Below, piece after piece: positions 24,812 through 37,747 of a DNA stretch of 64,000 nucleotides; position 1 is the first letter of the stretch, and each line of letters begins with the position of its first letter. The translations under genes and the position numbers were made by a program. The notes beneath the pieces are model-generated. The model was not told where the DNA came from. It saw nothing but the letters and a program-made list of their open reading frames with translations, and ran no database searches. The stretch is taken from NCBI GenBank assembly GCA_003254905.1, contig QANU01095819.1:1120992-1184991 (forward strand), read 5' to 3'. Origin of the DNA: Nissolia schottii (lineage: Eukaryota > Streptophyta > Magnoliopsida > Fabales > Fabaceae).

Positions 24812-27800
24812 TCAGGTACAAATGGCCTCCACCGAGAGTTTCTTCATGACATTTGGACATGGATCTCCTCCAAAATTTTCAGGCGACACTGTTACTGTGC
24901 ACCAGCTCTGTCCAATACAATTCTGCAATAACAAATTTGTCATTGAATAATAATGAGCCGAGTAAAAGTGACACAGTAAACATAAATGGATTATTTTACT
25001 TGCAGAGTTGAACTCAAAAGATTCTGCAATATCGGCTTTAAAACTTAAAAAAGAAGAAAAAACACATTTATCTAAATGGCAATACCCTTTCAAAAGCATC
25101 ATATGACTTGTGAGCATGACAGTTTCCTTGTTGGTAATTTCCACATGACCCTACTGGAGTACCAAAGCTAGCGAATTTGATTGATGAGATTTTCTGTCCA
25201 AGGCCGCATGATAAATGTACTTTTGGCCTCACAGGTCTGCTAGCTTTGCCAGAAGTTTGCATCTGATAACTTATCAGATTTGGCTGCCACTCATAGATAT
25301 CAGCACACACGGTATCTATATCTCGTCTAACCAAAAAGATCCCGTTAGGATCACCTCCAAGTTCTTCGAACACAACCAATAAGTTTCCAGTCGGCTTTAG
25401 CCATGAATGAGGAACATGATACCTGAAATTACAAGCCAGTAATTTTTAGTTAGTAAATAATTTGTTGAAAGCATTCATAAAACATGAGGGAAGGCTATAT
25501 ATTTCTCACCATCTTTGAGAAGCCTCGCCGCAGTTACTTCTGCATTTATTCTCATTATAAGTTCCAGCATAGTCACAGTAATCACAGGTACCAGATGCTT
25601 TATAAGCAGGCCAGTAGCGGCCAAGGTTCTGTCCGTTTAACCACACTTGACCTTTGCCCATGCTGCCCATGTCCAAAGCGAATGGTGCATCTCCAGCCGG
25701 GGCATCAAAAGTAGTCTGTAATAATACAAAAAAGGATGTTAAGCAAAGGCTACATTACATAGGGTTTTTTAACTTCTGAAGGCTATAGAAGCTTTGCGAT
25801 ATACTCACTTTGTACCAAGTAAGTGGCTGCCTTTGAGAAATTAAAGACCCTTGAATCCAATCCACTGAGGAAATTCCACTGAGAGAATGGAGACTCAAGG
25901 CCTCGCCTTTAAGACCAACCTAAATGAAACATGCATTCAAATGAATCATGTGCAAAATAAAGCAAAGGAAAGAGAATGCCGGGTGAATGTTTTAGGAAGA
26001 ACCTTGTAAGACCATTTCTGCCACGACAAGTCCTTTCTCCCCTCGTTGAGACCATTTAATGAAATTGGGCCAAGGACACCAGCATTCCATGTTTCAAAAT
26101 GTGGACCAACATTCTGCATGTAGGTAACAAGCAGAAGCGAGTAATGTTACCTTGCTCATAACCAACAACTCATGATTCTGAAAAATCAGCTTATTGTGGA
26201 AATGAAGGGAGTGCATATGATATGACATTATCTCTTTTTATGAGTGTGTGAGAGCGAGAACAAACCGGGAGTCCAACTGCAACACTTAGAAGAGAGATCT
26301 TATTAACACCGGCTCTGAGCTTCACACTCTCGCTAAATGTTAGTTTGGGGAATTCTAAGCTTCCGTATACAGTTCCTGATCAAAAAAAAGGAGGTATGGG
26401 TTCAAACGTCAAAGTATTAATAGCAAAGCTACTAGATAATTATTAGATTCGAAGGTACTGTTTTAAAAAGAAGAGATTTTTTAAGTATGGCCGAAATTTT
26501 GTAAATCAGTATTATGCTGCTCACCTGATAGCTGACCATTGACAAAAACATGCAAGGCATGCCCAGCAGATAGTACTGTAAGCACAGGATCCTTTCCATT
26601 CCCCAAAAATCTTTCATTGGGATCAATCACGACACTAGCAAGAAAGGAGCAAGACAAGTATAAGATATGGGAAAACCAGAATGGATAATAGAAGTATAAA
26701 ACTATGATCAAATTAAATTTCTGGCCAAGTAGTGTTAGAGGAAGAAAAATGAGGAAGCAGAATCCAGAGTTGTGTGCCACTCACTCTGTGGAGTACCACA
26801 GGTAGTCAGATAAATCTCGTGTTGTATTTAACTGCTCCAACAGGCCACTCATGGTGAAGGAACTATCTTCGGTAGAGGATGTTTCTTCGTTGAATGCTTG
26901 CCAAGAGAGTCCCCCATGAATAGGAACACGAGTCATCTTCATCTGTGCTTTTTGTGAACCAACCTGTACAGAGATTTGGAATTTTTATTTTTTGGCTGAA
27001 ATCTACACTAGAAAATTCTCAAAGAGGATACCCTTCTCTTCATTGTAAATGAAAAATAACCCGAAGTGCATGTAAATAAATAAGACACTAGAAAAGTCTC
27101 ATTCTTTTCCTGTTGTACATGTCAATTTCATGTATGTTATCAATCCACTCAGTCATATATATAGATATATGATCAAGCTCTTCTGTAATCAAATCTCCAT
27201 TATATTACTATAAATCACAACTAACCCACGCTAATCATCTGAAATGAACGAAAAACTCACTCACCCTAGCAGTGTTATAAACGGTGTTCTTGCAGTCAGG
27301 AAGAATGCTTATAGACCAAGGAGGCAAGTTGTAATGCATATTTCTGAATGCCACTGTTGCAAAAGATTTTGGGTTATAGTTTGCAAGGAATGCAGCACAA
27401 GCTCCCGAATTTGATTTAAAGACATGAGCCTGGAGATGAGAGTTAGAAATTTAGTGTGGCTAAAAGGATTTTAAATATGATTAATAATTCTTACATAACT
27501 GAGTCAAGCTATACCTCTTGATAGTTTCCAATCTTTGTCACGGTAGGATCTCCAGACACTAAAGCAGGTTCACAGAGTTTTATTGCTCTGTGTAAATCTT
27601 TCAGATGACCCCACTTTGGCTGCCTGAGCAGTCCTGTATAGAGGAAGAATGAAGTACTCTACTTTTACTCAGGTGTATAGATATATGTCAACTATGTTAA
27701 CTTCTTCACATGCAATATTTCAAACAAAAGACCCACCAATAAGCGTGGAACAAGCATAATTGTCAAAATAATTTTATTTTACAATCTAAGTCATAGAATA

Positions 27801-29853
27801 AGACAAACCAAAGTAGTATAAGGAATTGGAATCCTTTGTGTTTACCATATTCATCAAGAGGCGCGTCATAATCATAGCTTGTAGCAATAAAGGGACCACC
27901 AGCAGTTCGACCAAAATTTGTTCCCCCGTGATACTGAAATGAACAAAATAACGGACTTAGTTGAATATTTGAAATGAATATTTGAAAAGGGTGGGGACAC
28001 AAATTAAAATTAATAAATAATGAAATTACCATGTAATAGTTGACAAATGATCCCCCTTTCTGTATAAACCTTGCAACTGAAAATGCCAAATCTTCAGCAG
28101 GTCGATAAGGAACTGGACCTCCAAACTCAGTAAACCTGCACAAAAGGGAAAGAGGCACAAAATTAATATAGTCAGGCGTTATCTCTAGCTCGTATGTTTC
28201 TTATTCTTATGGAAACCTAAGATGTAAGGAACAAGGAATCAATACCAGCCAGTCCAAGCTTCTGTCCACATCTTTGGTTTGTAAGCCTTATTTGGAGAGA
28301 AATAATCACAATAGAAACCGTTGCAAGTGTTAATCTGAAAAATATTTTACATTGAGATTAGAAGCCTCTCAAACATTAGAGCCATAAAGGATTGCATCAA
28401 TAATACAACAACTGAGGCTTCAAATATATTCCTTTCTGGTATCCCCACCCAGGTCACTGGGCTGAAGAGAATGGAGAATGCATCTATAAAAGGTAAGAAG
28501 TGATTTCAATAAAAGAAACAATTCAGCTGAACTTACAACAGGGTCAGGAGCATCATCTTGCTTGCACATGACCCATGGAACCCCAGTACCGAGTCCTGTA
28601 GCCATATCTGCCGCCCACTCTGTGTAGGATTTACCAGGAGCGCCAATTTCATACTCCATAGGTCCATATTCATTTTCAATCTGCACACATACGCCGGAAG
28701 AAAAGGTAACGATTAGAGTACACATCTACACTACTGTCAATGAATAACAAGCTAATAAATAAGTGAAAACTACAAGATAATATAAATCAAGAGATTGCAT
28801 AAAAGGCTAGCAGCATATTTAGTCTACCTGGGATAGAATTATCGGACCTCCCTGAGATTCATATAACCTTTCTGCCTTCATCATATTGACAATCTTCTCG
28901 GTAAACTTTTGCATTTGAAACTTCATTATGCCAATTAAGAAGTGAAAAGTAATTAGAAGGCGTTAGGATAAATGAAGAAGGATATTTTCTAACGATTCTT
29001 GAGGTACAATGATGTACCATATGTTACCTTAAAAGGGCCATTGTCCGTTCTGAAGCTGATACCTGGAATGTACTTCAGCCAAACAGGGAAACCCCTGAAA
29101 ATCAATCAGGTAAAAATAGTTAAGATATTTCTAGTTCAACATGCACCAAGAATTTTGCCAATGTCATAAGAGGAAATGAATGCTTTCCTTACCCAAAGTT
29201 CCACTCAGCACAAACATAAGGACCAAGCCTCAGATGCACATAAAGGCCTGCTTGCTGCACCAACTTGATGAACTTCACCAAATCATAGTTCCCCTCAAAA
29301 TAATACTACAGCAATTAAAGGAAAACCAAAAAACAAATAAATTAGAATTTATTACCCCTTAGTTACTCACAACCATGCAATGTTTACAACTCCAAATAGT
29401 GCAAGCAAAATACAAACAAAAAAAAAAAAAGCAAAATTACAAGGCATTGTTGTTATAATTATTCATTACTTTGCCTTGTGAAGGTTCATGCCCATTCCAG
29501 AAAACATAAGTCTGAATCACATCCAAGCCTCCATCTTTAGCCTTCTGAATAAGATCTGGCCACATCTGAATAAGAACAAGCAAATGCCACACAACTCAAG
29601 AAAATGCAAATCAGCTAAGAAACAGAAAGAAAGAAGAAAAAGGAAGAAACTTTAAGGTACCCATTTGACAAAATACCTCAGGGGTGCTTCTGGGGTAATG
29701 AATGGATCCAGAAATGAGGACCCTTCTTTGGCCATTAATGGTGATAGCCCTAGAGTCATAGGCCACAGATGCAGTTACAGAACCAATGAGTGAACATGTC
29801 AGGAGAAACAGCACATTCCACATTATGAGCTTGAAGCTCATAGTACCCATCAT
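24812..29853 (-). CDS. BGAL1: GH35 beta-galactosidase, full-length copy
   Basis: Secreted exo-beta-galactosidase that removes terminal galactose from cell-wall galactans and arabinogalactans (family knowledge). Exons: 29677-29853, 29470-29565, 29193-29305, 29028-29094, 28828-28920, 28537-28680, 28246-28334, 28030-28135, 27846-27933, 27515-27633, 27265-27429, 26785-26963, 26525-26634, 26266-26375, 26003-26113, 25809-25919, 25510-25715, 25086-25422, 24812-24922. All join in frame to 843 residues. Seen: signal peptide ([17 protein letters not shown]), mature start [22 protein letters not shown] (about 120-128), acid/base motif IENEYGP (183-189), nucleophile motif TEAWTGW (Glu near 255), and a C-terminal Cys-rich SUEL/galactose-lectin-type domain in the last two exons ([18 protein letters not shown] to [16 protein letters not shown]). 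The first in-frame ATG is used; the frame opens seven codons earlier only with TTG. It resembles Arabidopsis BGAL1; the exact paralogue is uncertain. The 5' half is duplicated at 49931-52479. Confidence 0.95.
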
Positions 29854-31400
29854 TGAACAATAAAAACTCTTCAAATCCCCTCCTTCCCTCAGATTGATGC
29901 AGCAAAAAAAAGCAATGCTTGTTTTTTGGTTATTCTATTGCTTCAAAAGCCAAGTGAGGGAAGTAACAAGGAAATGGCTTTTGATTCTTTTTCTCCCTTT
30001 TGTTTTTTTCTGTCAGAGTGTGACTTCTTCTCTTCTTTCCCTTTATTATTATCCCTTATTTTTTCTCTTTTTTACTGGGAATGATTGAAGCCAGAGAATG
30101 AATGAAAGGAAAATATATAAAAACAGGTGGGCGTTTCAGATAAGAAGTGATTTTTTCTTCCTTTTTTTTTTTGGGTGGGCTGAGAATAAATAAAAATTCA
30201 AAATAAAAATTGGAGATTTTTTTAGTATGGAAAATGGAGGTGCTTTGCAGCTGTTTTTTAAAGAGTGAGCTGAGAGTAGGGAGGAGAGCAGTGGGTGGTG
30301 AGTGCTGGGAAGCAGGGCACTTTGGGACCCACCACATCACCCTTGTTTGTTTTTACTAAAAAAAAAAAAAAAACATGCCGCGGAAACTTAGCTTAATCCA
30401 ATCTATATTGAATTTCTAAATGGAAGCTTTTTTTTATCTCTCCTTTCTAAATTGTTGCCTTTATGTTGTTAGTGGAAAATTTAGAGATATGAAAATGGGG
30501 AATTCAAGTTAGAGTGTTTGGGTGATTTGGTTAGGAACAAGTTGCCCCATAAAAGAGTTAATAGTAAATAGCTTTAGACAACAGAAAGAAAGATTCCCCA
30601 GCCAATCACGATGTGGTCGGTTCCTTTGTCGTCGGCCCTATGTTTACTTGCTTCAATAAATTTTTAAGTTTTTTTCGCATGATTCATGGATTACATATTT
30701 TTTACACTAATTTTTTTTGTTAATTTTTAAATTATATTTATTAAATGTTGTTATTATCTTTTAATTTAATATGACATGTTGATTTGTCATATAATTTAAT
30801 ATAATAAACTAATAAATTTTAATACGATATTAGTAGAAAGATGTGTTTTAAGTTTAAAGGGTCTGTAAATCTCTAAACCTCTTACAAGTTAATTATTTCA
30901 ATGATTTGACTAATAAAAAATTTATATCATATAAAATATGAAATGATAACAAAATTAGATAGATTTAACTCTAAAAATTATCGAAAATATAAAAAATTAA
31001 TAGGAGAAAGAGTATTTATCATATAAGTCACATGAAAAACCAGCATAAATTTATGGTTAGCACAAATTTAACATATATAAGCACATATAATAAAAATGAG
31101 TTTGGTCATATTTATTATTTATTATATGTCCTATTAACTATTTTTGAATTCCATTAAAAGTTACTTACTTTTAGAATAATAGTAGAATCTCCTTATTGTT
31201 TAGTTTAACCATCATCAAAACAATATCATGAAGACTTTTGATTATTTTTTGGGACGAAATATAAATAAAACATAAATTATTGTCAAGCGTTATTTACGTA
31301 AATTACTAAGATGAAATTTACGCAAATTGCTAAGATGATAATTAAGTTAATAATAGAAACTTTTTAGCACTTGTGAGAGACGAAACATAATGTTTACCTC
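29854..31400. other. Beta-galactosidase promoter and upstream DNA
   Basis: Non-coding. The first about 500 bp upstream of the gene are conserved almost base for base in copy 2, including pyrimidine-rich tracts and A-runs. Further out it is very AT-rich. No gene is seen; the frames here are low-complexity. Confidence 0.5.
30112..30121 (-). promoter_or_regulatory. Candidate TATA box of the beta-galactosidase gene
   Basis: The minus strand reads TTATATATTT about 260 bp before the start codon; the same motif is kept in copy 2 near 52738-52747. Placement is plausible for a plant gene with a long leader, but no transcript start is known. Confidence 0.3.
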
Positions 31401-33542
31401 AATCATTTTTGTAATATTATATAGGTAACAATTTTTATTTAACAAAAAAATATGTAACAGAGGTTAACGCAAGGGGTCGACAAAGGGGGAAAAAAAAAGA
31501 ATCAATGGTTTACTTGCAAGAGGAGAAATGGAAGTTATGAGACCATTACCGAAACAGAAGTGCTTTTATGATATGGATGTGATGTGTAAGCATCAAATCT
31601 GATTGCATTTTCGGTTACAACTTCCAAATCCAGAAAACAAAGCAAAGAAAAATTAAGCAACAAGTTTGCATGCACTTTCTTTCCCCACTCAGCAGCCATG
31701 CATGATTGCCAACACCAACCTCACCTCACCTCTCTTCATTTTCTTGCTTTCAACCTACCTACATTAATTAGAATAATTAAATGTTGGAAATCAGTCACGT
31801 CCTTAATTAAATTGATCCATTTAAGTTAAAGAAATATATGAAAAAGGAAAATTAAAGTTCATTTTGTGAAGGTTTAAATTCACTAATTCTTCTGATATAT
31901 TTATATACATGTATATACGCACAATTATTTTTTATTTTAGAAAAAAACGCAGTTTAATTGAAATTCATTGGCAACACAAAAAAAATTTACACAAATATCG
32001 AACATTATGAATTAGTGAGTTTGATAATTAATTGTTTTTATATATCAAAATGTAATTAAATACATGTGTAAAAAAAACTTTAAACTATCAATGTATTAAA
32101 ATTGATTTTAATGACACTTAACTTATTTTATTAGTATTTCACTCAAACGTGATTATGACTTAAATTTGATTTTTAAGTTATTCTATTAACATAGATGGCT
32201 TGGATGAATCCAGTGTTCTTTAAGTTTTAATTTTAATTAAAAAAAAATTGATTGGAGGGTCACTTGAAGTGCAAGTGGACCTTGGATTGCTTGCTACAGT
32301 TTCATTAATAGTAAATTTGGAGAGATGGTTTGGGTGGTTGCTTGTTGGGCGAGACATCAAAGAATCAATGTCTCCTGTCCTGGCATTGAAAAAAGGGCAT
32401 ATAAATAGTAGTTTGGTACATATGATCAATGACTTGGTCAAATTTCTGATTGTAGTTTATTCGAGTAATATGCAAAACCATGTTCATATATATAGTACAT
32501 CTGCACCGCCACACTTTCACACTCCAAGTGTGTAAACATAAATAGAAAAAAAAAACATATGTATTACTTTTGTAAGCAATTTTTATTAATTAGTTTTATC
32601 CATGTGATTAAAACAAATTATTTAAAATTGTAACCTATTTAAAAAATATTAAACACATGTTTGGAAAGAAAAAACAAATAAAATACACTTTCCCTTTCAT
32701 ATTTTAAAAGTTTAATTATTGTATATTATATTAATTTTACACTATCATCTAATCATACATTATTGAATGCGAAAATTTTAAAATAATAAGTGTTGTATTA
32801 TAGACTTAAGATATTTCAGTAATGTGATAATGCATAGTTAAATATTCGCATTTGTTTTTAAACTCTTTTTTGCATTTATAAATGTGGTTGCTAGGAGGGA
32901 GTTTACCATTGTCGCCTTACTTTAATTATATAGTTGGTGATTAGCTGTGATCCAGTTTGCTTCTGAAAAACAAGGTGGACCCTAAATTGGCATTTTGCTC
33001 CAACATCATTTTGTTGACCAAGAATACAAAGCCAGCTCATCTTTTTCATCACAACCATAGTGGCACATATGTGCTAGTCACAACATGAATTAAAATGACA
33101 ATTATATTGACTAATGAAGTTTACATATTGAAGTATTAATATATAAACTTACTATTATAGTACCACATAGATAAACATAAGTTATATATATAAAAGTTAT
33201 AACTAACAACAATTCACACATTTTGGTACGTATACAATGACTTGCAATCTTCATTGTAACAAAGCAGTCTTATGTTAAATCTTCTCACATTCGCAAGCTG
33301 ATCTGAGTTGAAAAAAAAACAAACATAAATATCATTTTATTAAATTGTAATTATAAATGAACACGTACAACTATTAATGAAGTATTATGGTCAATTTGGA
33401 TCAAAATTAAACCTTAATGACCTTATTTGTTTGTAGATGTTACGTCAGAGATTTTTCTGTTTTTAATAATTCATAATATAACAAAGTTTTATTTATAAGG
33501 TTAATAAAAAATTGTGCAAATATTAACTTAACTGAAATCATG
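31401..33542. other. AT-rich intergenic region, duplicated to 33076
   Basis: The segment 31401-31682 is present three times in the window (here, about 54036-54310, and 49889-50168). The rest to 33076 matches 54310-56314. No coding sequence is supported: the best frame across the triplicated segment is broken by indels between copies. Confidence 0.6.
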
Positions 33543-33959
33543 TTACCGATCAAGTTGTTGATGCGATTCAACATTAGCTGGATCATCTTCTTGTTGAACA
33601 ATAGGCTGTTGCTCATTGTTTTCATCCTCGTGTGGAAGATTGTGAATGTTTTGCTCAACTATACGAGTGTGGATGAAGTTTTCCAAATGTTGAAACATAT
33701 CAAAGGGTAAAATGAAAGCCATGTTCTTAGATATTTCTCTTCTATATTGTATCTTGTATTGTATTTCATCTTTAGGAATTATATGAAAAATTCCCCTACC
33801 AGTATAATATAACTCAATTATATAGTTTTCTCTAAGTTGGTAGAATTCTAATATCTCTTGAAACCCTTCATCTATAACAGCAATTGTTGAACATGACCTT
33901 ATCCTAAATGGAAAGCAGTTGCCATTGTCATCTATGCCGCATACGGCATCTTCTCCCAT
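33543..33959 (-). CDS. Short intronless ORF, possible B3-like DNA-binding protein
   Basis: Complete 138-codon ORF with ATG and stop. Residues about 10-60 (DDNGNCFPFRIR, then EGFQEILEFYQLRENYIIEL and a following GIFHIIP) have the pattern of plant B3 domains: a Gly-Asn turn, a W/F-x-x-F-type helix, then L-x-x-N and a final beta-strand. The tail is Gln/Glu/Asn-rich. There is no second B3 domain and no Trp at the usual GW position, so it could be a lineage-specific fragment. Preserved length and amphipathic sequence favour a real or recently real gene. No duplicate is seen in the window. The B3 assignment is tentative. Confidence 0.45.
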   Translation of the reverse strand: MGEDAVCGIDDNGNCFPFRIRSCSTIAVIDEGFQEILEFYQLRENYIIELYYTGRGIFHIIPKDEIQYKIQYRREISKNMAFILPFDMFQHLENFIHTRIVEQNIHNLPHEDENNEQQPIVQQEDDPANVESHQQLDR

Positions 33960-34197
33960 ACTTTTGTATAAAACTAAGAGAGATTTCTCCTACATTCTAT
34001 ACAATTCCAAACAAAACTAATTAATAAATATTCATGTTTCAGCACACAATTAGATGACTATGTAAAATTCGTTTACCTTGTTAGTTAAAAAAAATTAGTC
34101 TCTTATAATGTGATGAGGATTTTGGGTTTAATTGAAGTATGTTTGTCAGTGATTCTCTCTTTCTGTCTCTTTTTTGGAATTAACTTTTGATGTTAGC

Positions 34198-34311
34198 AAG
34201 TTTGGCTTGGAACAAACCCAGGGTGAGGCTAAGGATGATCGAAAAGATGGTTCCCACAATTCGGAAAGTAAAATTGTGCCTTTGGAGAATAACGATGAAC
34301 TGATTGAGTAG
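34198..34311 (+). pseudogene. Possible isolated terminal exon
   Basis: After a plausible 3' splice site (GTTAG at 34192-34196) an open frame of 37 codons runs to TAG (KFGLEQTQGEAKDDRKDGS and so on). It is hydrophilic with sensible amino-acid composition, unlike the AT-rich surroundings, but no upstream exon is found. It may be a captured gene fragment; the parent gene is not recognised. Confidence 0.25.
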
Positions 34312-35342
34312 CATGCATAAGTTTGATTAGAGTATTAGTGGAGTTAATGGTTCATAATTTCTTTAATTTTTTATTTCTGGCAGCCCCAACACTGTGACAT
34401 CCACCGCGTGGCTGCCTCCCTCCTTCCATCATGAGAATCATGCTTCTCGTTCCCGGTTGCAAACACCTAGTGTCTAAACCTGCGTGGTTGCGTGAACTGC
34501 ACACTATTTATTTTAATTTATAGATTATAAATTATATTAATCTTTAACCATTATATTTGATATACATGATTTTTTTAATATTAAATTCATGTACATGATA
34601 ATAAGCTTCAAGACAAAAATGTCATATTTTTTTATATAATGTTTCAAAACTAACGTAATTTCAAAACTAAATTATATGACATAAATAAAATGATTATATG
34701 TGGGAAAGAATAAAATGTACACATAAATAAGTATGTGTTATAATTAGCTATCTAGATTATCTATATAATTAAATAATTTAAATTTTAAACATCTATTATC
34801 AAGGGACAACATTTTTTTTAATTAATTATTTGTTGATAAACATGATTATTGGATAAAAAATGTGAACATATATTATCTCTCAAAATATGCTTACATTTTT
34901 AATTACAAATAAAAAATAAAAAAGTTATCTATTTATTTTCTTAAGGTAGGTTATAAATTTTTAAAGTAAACCTATAGTGGTTATGCATTAAACTGCTGAT
35001 TCTCTCTGCATAAAAATAAAATAAAAAATAAAAAAAAACCTCCTCTTTACGCACTCTCTCTCCTTTTCCAAAATGGCATATCCATGTCGTTCGCCATCTC
35101 TGCGCTTCTCCGTCATAGGTAGTCGTTGGAACGTTGCTGGTGTGCCACTGCCAGTCTCGGATAGTGTCATGAACGTCGACTTGCGTTCCTCATCTCGTGG
35201 ATCTGCCGCTGTCGCCTCCGCCAACAGATCTTCCACTATCGCCTCTGCTCGCAAATCTGTTGCCGTCACAATGCAGATCTGCCGCAGTTTCCCATTAAAA
35301 GGTATAGAGTTTTTTCGAATTTTTTTCTCTCATTTTTTTTGA
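34312..35342. other. Intergenic region, nothing firmly identified
   Basis: Contains a GC-richer patch at 35073-35340 where both strands stay open for about 90 codons, with Ser/Arg/Ala-rich translations and no recognisable domain. It might be a fragment captured by a transposon, but I cannot support a gene. Confidence 0.35.
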
Positions 35343-35835
35343 AGATATGTCGTAGGGAGAATAAGAAAACAAAATGATCCTTGGTTTGGGGTTACTTTCC
35401 TTCCATTATTGAGAAGTAGCAGCAGAGAAATACTTAGTAGAATGCGGAGTTTCTCGGGAGTAACGGATTATAGAGTCCACTCTACACTAGCTATCACTCC
35501 CTGAATATACTTAACAAGACACAGAGTTAGCTAGGCTCTATGTTCCTGAGAAATGCAACAGTTGCATGAAAGCAAAGTGATGGAGCGCATCATGCCACAC
35601 TACTCCTTGCCTTGAAAGACAAGACTGAGTGCATGGCGATTTATTCTGAACATGCACAAGGAACAATGACAAATCAGTGTTCTGGTACCAGCGAACCCTG
35701 ATTTATGCACTTGGGCCTTATACATAAAGGTGTATACTATACTCATACACCGGAGAATTAACAAAAGAAGATGCTCAGAAGCATAGATAAGCTCAGTCCT
35801 CAGGCTCCAAAGGACTAAACTGCTCTGATACCAAA
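35343..35835 (-). mobile_element. Internal 5' end of an LTR retrotransposon with primer-binding site
   Basis: Immediately beside the reversed LTR, the minus strand reads TTTGGTATCAGAGCAG (35820-35835), the standard plant primer-binding site complementary to initiator-Met tRNA. About 490 bp of untranslated internal sequence follow leftwards. No gag or pol and no second LTR are visible, so the element is truncated or its body has been lost. Confidence 0.75.
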
Positions 35836-36836
35836 TGAAACACCCTAGCTAACTGTTTACGCGTACGTCGCAAACAATGCTCACTAGGTTGTTATCTGCT
35901 TTGGTGGGAATTACTTAGTCCCGTGTATATATGTCAGAAAATATTGTTACTCAAAATATGGACCAATTTGCAACTTTCTTTATACGTTACATAGCGTAAA
36001 TTAGGAGCCTTTATAGCGTCGGAGTATATATGGCGAGTGGAAAGATAACATCTTTAACTGTAAATAAAGGCATAACTAATATAGGCAAAGATAACAAACA
36101 ACGGTCCATCATACATTCATCAGCAGTGCATAAATAGTATTATAAGTATTAAGTACAAATATCACATAGAAGTACACGTACACATGTATCGTCTGCTAGC
36201 TAATCGTCTGATCTTCAGCTGTCCTCCCTTGGGAGGGTTCTTTCTCTTGCAGCTCCTCTCTTTGTTCCTCGTACTACTCGCACCGCTTTGGCGTCTTTTT
36301 TGTCATTTTCGTACTCGCCTAGAACCATAAAGGAGTGGGGGATGAGAACACTGCGTTCTCAGTGGGTAACCTCTGGTCTCGCTACTTATTTTAAACTCAA
36401 TTATGATTCCGCCGCTCAGGGGTCTCTAGGTGTCACAGTTATACTATATACCTACCATTTATTAAAATCCCTGCTAAGCCTGAGCAGCTTTATCTAATTT
36501 ACTACGTGACTGGGGGAACCTATTCTTCATTAACTAAGTCATCTGTCCTCTACCTTACTTTCTAAATCACATATATTCACATAGTTCACATATTCACATA
36601 ATAAGCTTCCGTGTGCGCCCACTTATAACCGTGCCCATTTTAATTATAAGCTTCTTCACACATCCACTTATGTACAGTTATATATCACGTAGAGCACATA
36701 CTCAAGCTCAACCCCATCATAGCGGTGGCCATAACCGATACGAACTACGTTTCATCTCAATATCGTGAGGACCAGGTAGCGCTTAACCTGAGTGGTTCTC
36801 TTTCCCACGAATTATCATCGCTCACGATAGGAGTAT

Positions 36837-36892
36837 CCATCCTTGTACTAGGGATGGCGAGGAGATCTACCACCGTCCTTGTGCTAGGGACG
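36837..36892. repeat. Pair of short hairpins in LTR A
   Basis: Two hairpins 37 bp apart with the same 9-nt loop but different stems: CCATCC/GGATGG around TTGTACTAG (36837-36857), and CGTCC/GGACG around TTGTGCTAG (36874-36892). The stems differ by a change that is compensated on the other side. Confidence 0.7.
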
Positions 36893-37723
36893 AGGTAACC
36901 TCAGGGTTCAGCTTGCCTTTCCTGCCGGCTCCCCGCACAGCTAGGAAAAGATTTGTTTCCTTTAACATCATTATCCTTCATTTCCTTTTAGGGACTTAGT
37001 GACGTCACGTGTAACATCCTGATTTTTCGTTGGAGAAATATTCCAAAAATATAAATAATTAATTAATTTTCTAAGCATGATTAGGGAATTAAGATGGAAA
37101 ATTTTAGCTAAAATATCCCTAGGAATTTGGACGTGTCGCGTCAGAAAATTCGGCAGACAACCGAACAGCCATTGGTTGCCGATGAAATTTGGCACGCAAA
37201 ACGGTGTCCGTGAAAATAATCTCCCGGAGAAAAATTTCACAAAAACCTTTAATATTAATACCCTTAGGTAGGTGGGAATTAGAGGATTGCGACGGTACAA
37301 ACGAAATATTTTTCGGACGACCGTGCGCGACGCACCGAGACTGCAAGCGACGAAACACGAGCGAACCGGGACTGGGAGAAATTAAAATCTCCTCAGCTGA
37401 TTAGAGAATGCTGCACGGTTGGAGAAGAGAGATTAGTCAAAGACATCTCCCTTGAATTAGGCTTCCAAAATGTCATTCAACCATCTTTCATCAAATCAAA
37501 ACCCATACCTTACACTATTCATCCTTTTAATTTAATTCCCAAAATTATCAATTCTCTCCTCCCACATTCAGCCATAAACCGAACCCCTCTCCCTCATTTC
37601 TCTAAAAATTTTCATCTCCTCCCAAAACTCCATAGCCATTCTTCTAGCAAGCTTCAAGAACACCACATAGTTGCTAAAGAAAAACAAGCATTTTGCTACC
37701 ATTCTTCCCTCTCAAAACCGAAC

Positions 37724-37747
37724 NNNNNNNNNNNNNNNNNNNNNNNN
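37724..37747. other. Assembly gap (24 N)
   Basis: Run of 24 undetermined bases inside LTR B; the true gap size is unknown. A single n also occurs at 54134 after a G run. Confidence 0.99.

Larger units (their letters stand above)
27532..33076. repeat. Beta-galactosidase segmental duplication, copy 1
   Basis: From inside exon 10 of the gene, through exons 9-1 and promoter, to 33076, this block is repeated in direct orientation at 50164-56314. Identity is very high in exons, introns and flank, so the duplication is recent. Copy 2 is longer mainly because of one inserted LTR. The homology ends at a 12-bp palindrome (GCACATATGTGC, 33063-33074). Confidence 0.9.

Noticed and set aside
35073..35342. 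Open frames on both strands in a GC-richer patch
   Set aside because: No domain, splice or repeat support; composition alone explains the lack of stops. Kept only as an unassigned patch.
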